40,706 nucleotides of DNA, taken from assembly GCA_020831765.1 (NCBI GenBank), contig JAFIFY010000044.1, forward strand, positions 1 through 40,706, read 5' to 3'. The DNA is from Phycisphaeraceae bacterium (lineage in GTDB: Bacteria > Planctomycetota > Phycisphaerae > Phycisphaerales > Phycisphaeraceae). This document shows, piece after piece, positions 1 through 7,866 of this stretch. A program made the position numbers and the translations under genes. How positions within the stretch are numbered: position 1 is the stretch's first letter; each line of letters opens with the position of its first letter. The notes below the pieces were generated by a model. The model worked only from the letters and a program-made list of their open reading frames with translations. It had not been told where the DNA came from and did no database searches.

Positions 1-142
1 AGCCGCTGCCGGCGGCGGCGACCCTGTCGTGAGTTGGCTGACGGCTGATTCATCAGCCCTATCATGCGAAACCGAACGCAAAAGCGCAAATGTTAGATTT
101 GCGTTAGCGATCCGACGCCGAGGTTCCGGACAGTATTGCCGG
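1..142. other. Window edge, no gene assigned
   Basis: The first 142 bases lie downstream of the stop of the minus-strand acyltransferase gene. A plus-strand frame ending in TGA at 28-30 could be the tail of a gene lying outside the window, but too few codons are visible to judge. A short inverted repeat, GGCTGA-TTCA-TCAGCC, near 44-59 has no T-run after it. I see nothing else here. Confidence 0.3.
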
Positions 143-1303
143 TCAGCCCAGGGGTTTTCGGTAAACGCGGTACCGCTTGCTCGGCTCGATCTTGATCATG
201 TGCCGGATGGACTGGAGGCTCTTGAGGTTGCTTTCGGCGATCCAGGACAACTCGACCGGTGCATATTTGAGCCTGGCGTTCTGCAGCGCCATGAAGTTGA
301 ACAGCGCCGGTGCGATGCCCATGTGTCGGCAGTCCTCCCGAACCGCCGCGCCGAAGATCCGCGCCGCTCCCCGTCGGCGACGCGCCATGAGCAGGTGCCA
401 CCACCCGAACGGAAACAGCCTGCCGTTGCATTTCTTGAACGCCGGATTCAGGTCCGGGATCGCCAGCATGCAGCCGACCACCTCGCCCTTGTATTCGGCC
501 ATCGCGATGAACTCCGGGTCGGCGAAGAAGCGGAACTCCGCGACCAGCTCATCGAATTCCCGGTCCGTAACCGGTACAAAGCCCCAGTTGTCCTTTCGCG
601 CATCATTGAAAAGATGGTTGAGTTGGATGATCTGCCGCTTGAAGTCGGCTTTGTCAAGACTGCGGATGACCAGGCCCGGGTGGCGGTCGAAGATGCGTTG
701 GGATACGCGCTGGAGCTTGTCAAAGTGTTCGTGGGAAATGTCCATGTCGCGATCTTGGGCCGTCATGGCCAGAAGATCCTGCTCCTTGACCATGCCCAGG
801 GCATCCATGAACTTCGGGTAGTAATCGGGGTTGTAGGGCATCAGGAACGCCGGGGGTGAATCAAAGCCCTCGACGAGCAGGCCGCATTCGCTGTTGATCG
901 AAGGATTCATCGGCCCGACCATGCGGTCCATGCCCATCGCGGTCAGTTGCTCGGCCGCGAAATCGATCAATGCCCGGGCCACCTCGATATCGTCGATGCT
1001 CTCGAAGAAACCCCAGAATCCCGTGCGGTCTTCGTGATGCCGGTTGTGCAGATCGTTGCGGATCACGGCGATGCGCCCGACGATCCGGCCATCGCGCCAG
1101 GCCAGCGCCGGCAGGATCATTCCATGCTCGGCAAAGGCGCTTCGACCCGGCCGCGGGTCAAAGAGTTTGACCTGTGTGAACCGCATGGGTGGCACCCACA
1201 GCGGATCGTCGGCATAGAGCTTCCAGGGCAGGTCGATGAACGCGGCGCGCTGCCGTCGATCGGCCACCGGGCGGACCTCGATCGGGCGGTTGGATTCGGC
1301 CAT
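143..1303 (-). CDS. GNAT-fold acyltransferase, candidate bacterial ceramide N-acyltransferase
   Basis: This is a 386-residue protein with an N-terminal part containing LYADDPLWVPP and a C-terminal GNAT-type core. The core has a degenerate acyl-CoA loop (VREDCRHMGIAPAL) and a following beta strand and helix (ELSWIAESN). It is about twice the length of a simple acetyltransferase, as in the YghO-like family. The gene lies 28 bases after the stop of the serine-palmitoyltransferase-like gene on the same strand, so the two are probably one operon. In Caulobacter the bacterial ceramide synthase bCerS is also a GNAT-like protein working with Spt and the reductase CerR. By position and family I infer that this protein may acylate a sphingoid base. 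The ATG at 1303 is chosen over an upstream TTG at 1312. The fold is fairly sure, the substrate is not. Confidence 0.7.
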   Translation of the reverse strand: MAESNRPIEVRPVADRRQRAAFIDLPWKLYADDPLWVPPMRFTQVKLFDPRPGRSAFAEHGMILPALAWRDGRIVGRIAVIRNDLHNRHHEDRTGFWGFFESIDDIEVARALIDFAAEQLTAMGMDRMVGPMNPSINSECGLLVEGFDSPPAFLMPYNPDYYPKFMDALGMVKEQDLLAMTAQDRDMDISHEHFDKLQRVSQRIFDRHPGLVIRSLDKADFKRQIIQLNHLFNDARKDNWGFVPVTDREFDELVAEFRFFADPEFIAMAEYKGEVVGCMLAIPDLNPAFKKCNGRLFPFGWWHLLMARRRRGAARIFGAAVREDCRHMGIAPALFNFMALQNARLKYAPVELSWIAESNLKSLQSIRHMIKIEPSKRYRVYRKPLG

Positions 1304-1331
1304 GGCTTGCAACGGATTCAGGTGAAACGTG

Positions 1332-2621
1332 TCAGGTACCGGTGCTCAGCACGCCCGCCGCCTGCCGGCGCGTGTAGTGGTTGAACGCCTCTTCGAGCGA
1401 ATCCACGAAGTAGTGCAGATCGCTGGGCTCGTGCATGGCGGTGGGGATGGTACGGAGGATGCCTTGATTCCGCCTCACGGCGGGGTAGAGGACCGGCGCG
1501 GCGTAGATGCCAAAATCGCGGCGGAGGATGTCGGCGATGAATAACGCGGTATTGCCGCCCAGACTGATGGGTGTGATCGGGGTCTGGGTCTGGCCGATAT
1601 CAAAGCCCGCTTGCCGCAGCCTCGCCTGGAACAACCGGGCATTGCTCCAGAGCCTGGCTCGCCGGTCTTCGGCCTGTTCGAGAAGCTCCAGGGCTTTGAG
1701 AGTCGCGGTGGTGACCACCGCATTGGCCGCCTTGGTGAACAGCAGTGTCGGGGCCAGGTAGCGGATATAGGCCACCACGGCCTTGTCCCCGGCGATGAAT
1801 CCTCCGCTGGTGCCGAAGGCCTTGCTGAACGTGCCGGCGTGCAGGTCGATGCGATCCTCACATTTGAGCACCTCGGCGGCTCCGCGTCCGTGCTGGCCGC
1901 AGACGCCGTGGCCGTGGGCATCGTCGACGATCAGACGCGCGCCGAACTTGTCTTTCAGATCGCAGATTTCGGGGATCGGGGCGATATCCCCGTTCATGCT
2001 GTAGACCCCGTCGATGACGATCAGCTTGGCCTGGCGGGGGTCAGCGCGGGTGAGGATGCGCTCGAGGCTGGCCGGGTCGTTATGCCGGAAGGTCCTCATC
2101 TGGGCGCCGGAGATTTTCGCCCCGGCGATCAGACTGGCATGGGCGAACTGGTCGAGGATGATCAGGTCGCCGGGCTTGGCCAGGCAACCGACCATGCCGG
2201 TCATCGCATTGGCCCCGGTGGCGAACGTGAGGGCCGCCTCGGTTCGCTTGAACTCGGCGATGCGCCGCTCCAGTTCCAGGTGCAGCTCGCAGGTTCCGGT
2301 GAGCGGGCGTGCCCCCATCGGGTTGCCGATCCCGTGCGTCATGGCCGCTTCCGCGGCCGCTCGGCGCACCGCCGGATGCACACTCAAGCCCAGGTAATCG
2401 TTGCTGCTGAACTGGATGAACCGCCTGCCGTCCAATTCGAAATAAGGACCGGCATTATCGACCGGGGACACATCGAACAGCACCCGCATTGCCACGTCGA
2501 GTTCCTCGGGCGAGGCAATGCGTTGCTCGTTCAGGAAATGCACGCATCGACTGAATATGTCGGCCACACGCACCTTCGCTCTCTCGTAGGCGTCCGTCTG
2601 AGAGAATTCGGGATGTTCCAA
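1332..2621 (-). CDS. spt: Alpha-oxoamine synthase, serine palmitoyltransferase-like
   Basis: This is a PLP-dependent fold-type I enzyme of 429 residues that condenses an amino acid with an acyl thioester. The PLP lysine is K267 in GTFSKAFG. The stacking histidine is H161 in FAHASL, and the DxAH aspartate and histidine are D233 and H236. These positions nearly match the residues known in Sphingomonas serine palmitoyltransferase. The C-terminal part (ILRTIPTAMH) resembles bacterial Spt-like members more than BioF or Kbl. The other possibilities are 8-amino-7-oxononanoate synthase or 2-amino-3-ketobutyrate CoA ligase, but no biotin or threonine-catabolism gene is nearby. Neighbours (a GNAT acyltransferase, an SDR reductase) favour the first step of sphingolipid synthesis. 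The start is a TTG at 2621; the leader runs back to a putative promoter at 2729-2756. Confidence 0.72.
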   Translation of the reverse strand: MEHPEFSQTDAYERAKVRVADIFSRCVHFLNEQRIASPEELDVAMRVLFDVSPVDNAGPYFELDGRRFIQFSSNDYLGLSVHPAVRRAAAEAAMTHGIGNPMGARPLTGTCELHLELERRIAEFKRTEAALTFATGANAMTGMVGCLAKPGDLIILDQFAHASLIAGAKISGAQMRTFRHNDPASLERILTRADPRQAKLIVIDGVYSMNGDIAPIPEICDLKDKFGARLIVDDAHGHGVCGQHGRGAAEVLKCEDRIDLHAGTFSKAFGTSGGFIAGDKAVVAYIRYLAPTLLFTKAANAVVTTATLKALELLEQAEDRRARLWSNARLFQARLRQAGFDIGQTQTPITPISLGGNTALFIADILRRDFGIYAAPVLYPAVRRNQGILRTIPTAMHEPSDLHYFVDSLEEAFNHYTRRQAAGVLSTGT

Positions 2622-2680
2622 TCCGCCGCGACGCCCAAGCCTGTAAATCCGTAGACTGGCGGAAATCGGCCTGCCCCCTG

Positions 2681-2709
2681 TGGGCAGGATGAATCGGAGT
2701 CAGTACAAT
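2681..2709 (+). promoter_or_regulatory. Possible promoter for the GH3 gene
   Basis: TGGGCA (2681-2686) and TACAAT (2704-2709) are separated by 17 bases, a reasonable sigma-70 fit. The -10 box sits inside the palindrome at 2696-2715, so a protein bound there would block it. The GH3 start codon follows at 2817. Confidence 0.3.
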
Positions 2710-2715
2710 GACTCC
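2696..2715. promoter_or_regulatory. Palindrome between divergent spt-like and GH3 genes, possible operator
   Basis: GGAGTCA (2696-2702) and TGACTCC (2709-2715) are a perfect 7-base inverted repeat with a 6-base spacer. It lies in the 195-base divergent intergenic region. It overlaps the putative GH3 -10 box and falls in the leader of the spt-like transcript. It could be a shared operator or an mRNA hairpin; no regulator gene is nearby. Confidence 0.35.
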
Positions 2716-2728
2716 AAACTTGCGTCAC

Positions 2729-2756
2729 ACTTTAGTTTGCAGCGCCCGCTTTGCAA
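2729..2756 (-). promoter_or_regulatory. Possible promoter for the spt-like operon
   Basis: Read on the minus strand, TTGCAA (2751-2756) and TAAAGT (2729-2734) are spaced by 16 bases. Transcription would begin near 2722, leaving a leader of about 100 bases that contains the palindrome at 2696-2715. Confidence 0.3.
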
Positions 2757-2816
2757 CTCTGCCCATTTTACAGGCCCGGAAATCGTTACGGGACCAATCG
2801 GAGACCAGCATCGGCC

Positions 2817-4406
2817 ATGCACCTCCTGGAATGGATCGTACAGCGAATCCTCGATCGCCGCGAAGCCGAAATTCAGCGGGCCCGGCGTGATCCGGCCAAG
2901 ACACAGTCGGACCTGCTGCTCAGCCTCCTTCACGCCGCGCGGAAGACTGAGTTCGGCCGGAAGCACGGCTTCAGGCACATCCGCTCGGTGGACCAGTATC
3001 AGAGCCAGGTTCCCATCGGCCGCTATGAACAGTTCGACCCGCTCTGGCGACGGGCGTTGGATGGCGAACGTGATGTGACCTGGCCGGGCCGGATTCGGTA
3101 CTTTGCCTTGACCAGTGGTACGACCACCGGTAGCAGCAAAGTGATGCCGGTTTCGGGCCGGGCAATTCGATATAACGTTATTTCTGGAAAAAGTTTATGT
3201 TGTGCTATCCGGCCTTGGATCGGGCCCCGGTTCATGGGCGGGCCTTCGCTGTATTTTGGCGGATGCACGCGGCTGCGTCCCCAGGGCCGGGCACTGATCG
3301 GCGATGCCAGTGGAATCGCCTCGCGCCACGTGCCCCGCATCGCCCGCAGGCACCGGCTGCCCGCCCAGGAGATATCCGATCTCGATGACTGGGAGCAAAA
3401 GGTCAACCTGATCTGCACCCGATATCTCGATGCCCCGGTGCAATGGGTCGTGGGCCTGCCGTCCTGGACGCTCATCCTTTTCCGCCACCTCATCGACCAT
3501 GCCCAGGCCGCCGGCAGGCCCGTCGAGACTGTGATCGAAGTGTGGAAAAACCTAAAAGCATTTGTCCATTTTGGCATGGCGTTCGAGCCGTACCGCCGGG
3601 CGTTCGAGCAGATGCTGGGGGCTCCCATCCCCATGATCAACACCTACTCATCGTCCGAGGGGGGGATGAACGCGATCCAGTGGGACCCGGCGGATCCGAC
3701 CATGACCCTGGAATTGGACACCGGCACGTTTTACGAGTTCGTGCCGGTCGAGGAGTTGAACCGGCCCGATCCCACCCGCCTGACCCTCGACGAGGTCCAG
3801 GTCGGTCCGGCCTATGCCGTGATTCTCACCACGGCCTCGGGCATCTGGGCCTATGACATTGGCGATGCGATTCGCTTCACCCGGCTCGACCCGCCGGGCA
3901 TCGTCTTCGCCTCTCGAACCGCCCATCAGCTCAACACCCTGGGCGAGCACGTTATCGAAGAGCATCTGGAATCGGCCATGGCGGATGCCTGCCAACGGAC
4001 CGGGCTCCATATCGAGCATTACATGGTCTGGAGCGAGACGCCGACGGCCAATGACCCCCGCGGATTTCACGATTGGCTTGTCGAGTTTACCCGTAACCCG
4101 GATCCAGACCTGTTGGCCCGATTCGCTCGGATTCTGGACCAGAACATCTGCCGCCAGAGCGATGACTACGCCGCGCATCGTGCCAACGGTTTCGGAATGG
4201 CGCTGCCGCTCGTGTCTCCGGTGCCCAAGGGCACGTTCTACCGCTGGCTGGCCCAGCAGGGCAAACTCGGTGGACAGCACAAACTCACACGCATTCCACG
4301 AACCGCCGAGATCGTCAGGCAGATACGTGAACTCGCGGGACTGCCCAAGTGCCCTCGGCACGCTTCTCCGTGGTCGGCCGAAGAAGATGTCTCGCTGCCC
4401 AATTGA
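2817..4406 (+). CDS. GH3-family adenylating enzyme (acyl acid-amido synthetase fold)
   Basis: This is a 529-residue member of the GH3 branch of the ANL adenylating superfamily, known from plant jasmonate and auxin conjugases. Three motifs are visible: the ATP loop LTSGTTTGSSK (about 98-108), YSSSEGG (about 277-283) and YDIGD (about 346-350). Family members adenylate a carboxylic acid and usually pass the acyl group to an amine. The acid and amine cannot be read from the sequence. The gene is divergent from the spt-like operon and convergent with an SDR gene, so a role in activating an acyl chain or decorating a sphingoid lipid is an inference. ATG 2817 is chosen because it begins the conserved amphipathic N-terminus and has GGAG about 13 bases upstream; longer in-frame starts give unconvincing sequence. 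Confidence 0.82.
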   Translation: MHLLEWIVQRILDRREAEIQRARRDPAKTQSDLLLSLLHAARKTEFGRKHGFRHIRSVDQYQSQVPIGRYEQFDPLWRRALDGERDVTWPGRIRYFALTSGTTTGSSKVMPVSGRAIRYNVISGKSLCCAIRPWIGPRFMGGPSLYFGGCTRLRPQGRALIGDASGIASRHVPRIARRHRLPAQEISDLDDWEQKVNLICTRYLDAPVQWVVGLPSWTLILFRHLIDHAQAAGRPVETVIEVWKNLKAFVHFGMAFEPYRRAFEQMLGAPIPMINTYSSSEGGMNAIQWDPADPTMTLELDTGTFYEFVPVEELNRPDPTRLTLDEVQVGPAYAVILTTASGIWAYDIGDAIRFTRLDPPGIVFASRTAHQLNTLGEHVIEEHLESAMADACQRTGLHIEHYMVWSETPTANDPRGFHDWLVEFTRNPDPDLLARFARILDQNICRQSDDYAAHRANGFGMALPLVSPVPKGTFYRWLAQQGKLGGQHKLTRIPRTAEIVRQIRELAGLPKCPRHASPWSAEEDVSLPN

Positions 4407-4570
4407 AGGTCACCCCGTGGTTTCCATATCGGTCCCATGCCGGGTGCCCGCGGCGTTGTGCCGTCTCGAGCAGGCCGGGGGCGGGTCTGGTGGGCGGGTC
4501 CGGGGGGTTTGCTCGGATCGGGCTTGCTCTTGGCGGGTTCTCGACCGCATCACCGTCCGGTGGCCAAAGA

Positions 4571-5617
4571 TCAACCCTTGGGATAGCGCCAGTTTTTCTG
4601 TCGATACCACGCGATCGTCCGCGCAAAGCCGTCGGTCAATCCTTCGTTGGGCGTAAAGCCCAGCTCGCGCTGCGCCTTGGCGAAGGAACATAACCATGCC
4701 GGCTGCAAAAGGTCACGCACCTTTCGCCGACTGAGGACCGGAGCGCGGCCGGTGATCATCCACCAGAGCTGGCCCAATTCACCACCCAGGCGCGCCGGTA
4801 GCGCGGGAATACGTATCACCTTCAGCGTCCGTCCCGCCGCCTGCTCCAGGGCCTGCATCACCTCGCTCATGCGATGATGACCGCTGGCCAGGTAGTACAT
4901 CCGTCCGGAAGCACCCGGCTTGTTCGCGGCCAGAATCATCCCCGTGGCCAGGTCCGAAGCGCTGACCAGCGAAACCCACCGATCGCCGCGCCCAAGCATC
5001 AGTGAGCGACCACGATGGGCCGCCAGCCGGAAAAGATCGAAGAAGTTGTGGTCACCGGGCCCATAGACCGCCGGGGGGCGAACGATGACCACATCGATGC
5101 GGTCGGCCATGGCCAGGGCGACGCGCTCGGCTTCGAGCTTGCTCTGGCCATAGTGGTCACCGGGGCGGGGCGGGTCATCCTCGGTCACGCCAATCGTCTC
5201 GATGTCCTCGACCGGGGCACTCAGTCGCGAACGAGGCACCGGGCCGCCGGCGGCCAGGCTACTGACCAGCACGAAGCGTTCCACGCCGGCCCGGATGGCG
5301 GCCTGAATCAGGCTCCAGGTCGATTGCACGTTGGCCTGCCGGTATTCCTCCAGCGTCCGCCCACGCGTCAAGCCCGCCGCATGGTACAGCGTCCGCACAC
5401 CCTCAAGCGCTTCGACGGCACGCTCCGGATCGGTGTAGGGGCAAACCGTCCATTGCATCGGCCCCGGACCGAAGACCGCATGGCGGCTTCGCTCTGAACG
5501 TGTCAGGCCGATGACCGATTCGCCCTGATCACGCAACTGTCCGCACAGGTGACTGCCGACCAGTCCACCGGCTCCGGTTATCGCGATATTTGGATTCACC
5601 TGATGTTTCCCGTTCAC
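4571..5617 (-). CDS. NAD-dependent epimerase/dehydratase (extended SDR), candidate ceramide reductase CerR
   Basis: This 348-residue extended short-chain dehydrogenase has a Rossmann glycine motif, TGAGGLVG (14-21). It has a catalytic serine near 119-120 and the YGQSK pair Y156 and K160. Its C-terminal segment (GRAPVLSRRKVRDLLQ) resembles the 3-beta-hydroxysteroid-dehydrogenase-like subgroup that includes the Caulobacter sphingolipid reductase CerR and hopanoid-linked HpnA. No hopanoid genes are seen, while an spt-like and a GNAT gene are close by. Reduction of a 3-keto sphingolipid is therefore my preferred inference. The start is GTG at 5617; a GTG six codons later is also possible. The 3' end faces the GH3 gene across 164 bases in which I find no gene. 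Confidence 0.68.
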   Translation of the reverse strand: MNGKHQVNPNIAITGAGGLVGSHLCGQLRDQGESVIGLTRSERSRHAVFGPGPMQWTVCPYTDPERAVEALEGVRTLYHAAGLTRGRTLEEYRQANVQSTWSLIQAAIRAGVERFVLVSSLAAGGPVPRSRLSAPVEDIETIGVTEDDPPRPGDHYGQSKLEAERVALAMADRIDVVIVRPPAVYGPGDHNFFDLFRLAAHRGRSLMLGRGDRWVSLVSASDLATGMILAANKPGASGRMYYLASGHHRMSEVMQALEQAAGRTLKVIRIPALPARLGGELGQLWWMITGRAPVLSRRKVRDLLQPAWLCSFAKAQRELGFTPNEGLTDGFARTIAWYRQKNWRYPKG

Positions 5618-5679
5618 GGATTGGCCCCCAAGCGGTTGTAACCGGCACCCATCCTATCCGGCGCGTTATTCTCTGTGGC

Positions 5680-6783
5680 ATGACTGTGCAGCAGATCATC
5701 GATGCGCTCACCTCGTTCTGCCCGTTGGAAGCGGCCGAGCCGTGGGACCCCGTCGGCCTGGCCCTGGGCGATGGTCAATGGCCGGTTCGTCAGGTGCTTC
5801 TGGCCCTGGACCTGACCGCGCCGGTCGCCGCCGAGGCCTGCGCGCTTCAGGATGGCATGCTCATCGTCTACCATCCGCCGATCTTCAAGCCGCTTGCCCG
5901 ACTCACCGCCGCGGATGCCAGGCAGCGATCCCTGCTGCGATTGGCCGCGGCAAAGGTGGCTGTCTTCAGCCCGCACACCGCCTTGGACAGCGCTCCCGGC
6001 GGCATTGCGGACTTCCTGGCGGACATGCTCGAACCCAAGCACATCGAATCGCTGCCACGAAAGGCCGACGACAAGACCTCACAGTACAAGCTGGTCACGT
6101 TCATCCCCGTCGAACATGCCGATATGCTCCGAGCCCGGCTGGCCGAAGCCGGCGCCGGGCGGATCGGTAACTATGAGCAATGCAGTTTCTCGATTCCCGG
6201 GCGAGGCAGCTTTCAGGGCAATGAACAATCCAACCCCGTGATCGGGCAGGCCGGTCAGTTGGAATATGTCGAGGAGCTGAGGATGGAGCTGATCGTCGCC
6301 GGTGCGTGCCTCGGGCGTGCGCTCGAAGCGCTGCGCACCCATCATCCGTACGAAGAGCCGGCTTTCGATGTCTACCCGCTGGCGAATCCCACCATCGCGG
6401 GCTTGCCCGGCGTCGGTCGAGTGGTCGAGTTCGATCCGCCACGCTCCGCCGACCGGATCGCCGAGTTGATTCAGGAGAAGCTCGGAGTATCGCACTGCCC
6501 GGTAACGCCCGGCGCTCGCCCGGATGCGATTGCCACGATGGCGATCTGTCCTGGCGCTGGGGTCAGCGTGCTCAGGCAGGCTCGCGGAGTCGATGCCTGG
6601 CTCACCGGTGAGATGCGTTATCACGATATCCTCGAAGCTCGTGAATCCGGCCTGACGCTCTTTCTTCCCGGTCACGCCCAGACCGAACGACCATACCTGC
6701 CCACTCTGGCGGAGAAGCTCAATGCCGCGCTGGATCGTTCGGGGGCCGGCGTTCGCGTTGAAATCGCCTCGACCGAGCGGTAG
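5680..6783 (+). CDS. Nif3-like dinuclear metal-centre protein (YqfO type)
   Basis: This 367-residue protein belongs to the Nif3/DUF34 family (GTP cyclohydrolase I type 2-like). Metal ligands are suggested by H65 in VYHPPIF, the histidine of SPHTALDSAPGG and GHAQTE near the C-terminus. Between the two Nif3 halves is a PII-like insert of about 100 residues (starting near YKLVTFIPVEH), as in Bacillus YqfO, which explains the length compared with about 250 in E. coli YbgI. The biochemical role of the family is still uncertain. ATG 5680 is chosen because the conserved start TVQQIIDAL follows; the 30 upstream codons overlap the divergent SDR gene and look noncoding. The first His of the usual HHP motif is Tyr here. 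Confidence 0.88.
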   Translation: MTVQQIIDALTSFCPLEAAEPWDPVGLALGDGQWPVRQVLLALDLTAPVAAEACALQDGMLIVYHPPIFKPLARLTAADARQRSLLRLAAAKVAVFSPHTALDSAPGGIADFLADMLEPKHIESLPRKADDKTSQYKLVTFIPVEHADMLRARLAEAGAGRIGNYEQCSFSIPGRGSFQGNEQSNPVIGQAGQLEYVEELRMELIVAGACLGRALEALRTHHPYEEPAFDVYPLANPTIAGLPGVGRVVEFDPPRSADRIAELIQEKLGVSHCPVTPGARPDAIATMAICPGAGVSVLRQARGVDAWLTGEMRYHDILEARESGLTLFLPGHAQTERPYLPTLAEKLNAALDRSGAGVRVEIASTER

Positions 6784-6849
6784 GGCGTGTCCGCGCGATC
6801 GGGCCTCCATATTTTTGCCGCCGTCGCAATCTTCCGGTGACATGAACAC

Positions 6850-7866
6850 TCAAGGCGTCACGATCGGGCGTGGTTCTTGAATGGGGCCGACGGGGCATCG
6901 GATGATGATCACGCCGCGTGAGGGTTGGCCCTGGATCGGCGGGCTCAGGAGCGCTTCGCCCAGGCTGAGCGGTTCAGGTCGGCCTGCCGGGTCGGCGCTG
7001 TTCTCCGAGCGGGGCGTGGCATCTTCATGGTCAAGCGGATCCTCCTGGTCGTGCTCGACCTTTTCCTCCGTTTCGTCTTGCCGTGTATCCGCTTCCGGCT
7101 CGGCCGGTTGATCCTGTGGCCGGTCCGATGCCACGTGAATCATGACCAGCATTCTTTGTTCTCCGCCGCGCCAGTGGATGGCCAGATCATCAACTCGCGT
7201 GCCCATGATCTGACGCTGCTGGGGTTCGACCGTTCCGAAGATGGGTCGCGGGCGATGGAGGTTGGGCGTCAGATCCAGGATCAGATTGCCACCGGTCAGC
7301 GTGCGCAGCCGTCCGAGCCACTGCCCGGCGACCGCGGGATGAACATCCGAATCCGGGTCGGACTCCGATTCTTCGCCGATGATCTCGACCCGCCGTGACC
7401 CACCAAAGCGCGCAACCGTCAGCGGCCGGAGGCCGTCGGGATCATCGATGGGAACCCAGGTACGAGTGGCTTGGGTGTACAACGGCACCGGCAGGCGGTC
7501 GTTGAAGTCCCGCCAGCTTTCCTCGCCGGCCGGAATGGTGCCCAGGAAGATGCCATTACGCTCGAGGTGGTACAGGAGATCAGGATCAAAGCCATCCTGA
7601 TCAAGCATGTCGATGGCATCATCGAGCCGCGCCCGTGGGTGAAAAGCCATCTGCAACGCCACCGCCAGGGCCGTGGCATATTGAGGCGGCTGATCCATGG
7701 TCGGGAAGCGCGGCGGCACCTCGCGGCGCAGATCGCTGATGCGCGGCTGGTTCAGCGGAGGATCGCCGGTCTCACAGCCCTGGGCCAGGGTGGCAAACAG
7801 CAAGGCCATGGTCCACAGGGGCCACCTGCTTGGGCCAAGCGTGGGGTCACTTGCCTGCCAGAACAT
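6850..7866 (-). CDS. Putative lipoprotein of unknown function
   Basis: This protein of about 338 residues has a lipoprotein signal: a basic residue, a hydrophobic run and the lipobox LAQGC with Cys near residue 31. I do not recognise the family. The middle is mixed alpha/beta with several Trp and Arg. Residues of about 240-300 are a low-complexity acidic linker rich in D, E and P. A short tail follows that repeats a strand-like IIIRCPVGP. The first codons overlap the end of the ArgD-like gene, so translation is probably coupled. Starts at 7908, 7890, 7878 and 7809 are also possible; 7866 gives a normal signal-peptide length. The Cys anchor suggests an envelope location. No function is assigned. 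Confidence 0.6.
   Translation of the reverse strand: MFWQASDPTLGPSRWPLWTMALLFATLAQGCETGDPPLNQPRISDLRREVPPRFPTMDQPPQYATALAVALQMAFHPRARLDDAIDMLDQDGFDPDLLYHLERNGIFLGTIPAGEESWRDFNDRLPVPLYTQATRTWVPIDDPDGLRPLTVARFGGSRRVEIIGEESESDPDSDVHPAVAGQWLGRLRTLTGGNLILDLTPNLHRPRPIFGTVEPQQRQIMGTRVDDLAIHWRGGEQRMLVMIHVASDRPQDQPAEPEADTRQDETEEKVEHDQEDPLDHEDATPRSENSADPAGRPEPLSLGEALLSPPIQGQPSRGVIIIRCPVGPIQEPRPIVTP

Noticed and set aside
1611-2654. Open plus-strand frame of 347 codons opposite the spt-like gene
   Set aside because: It is antisense to a gene with full catalytic motifs and has no domain of its own.
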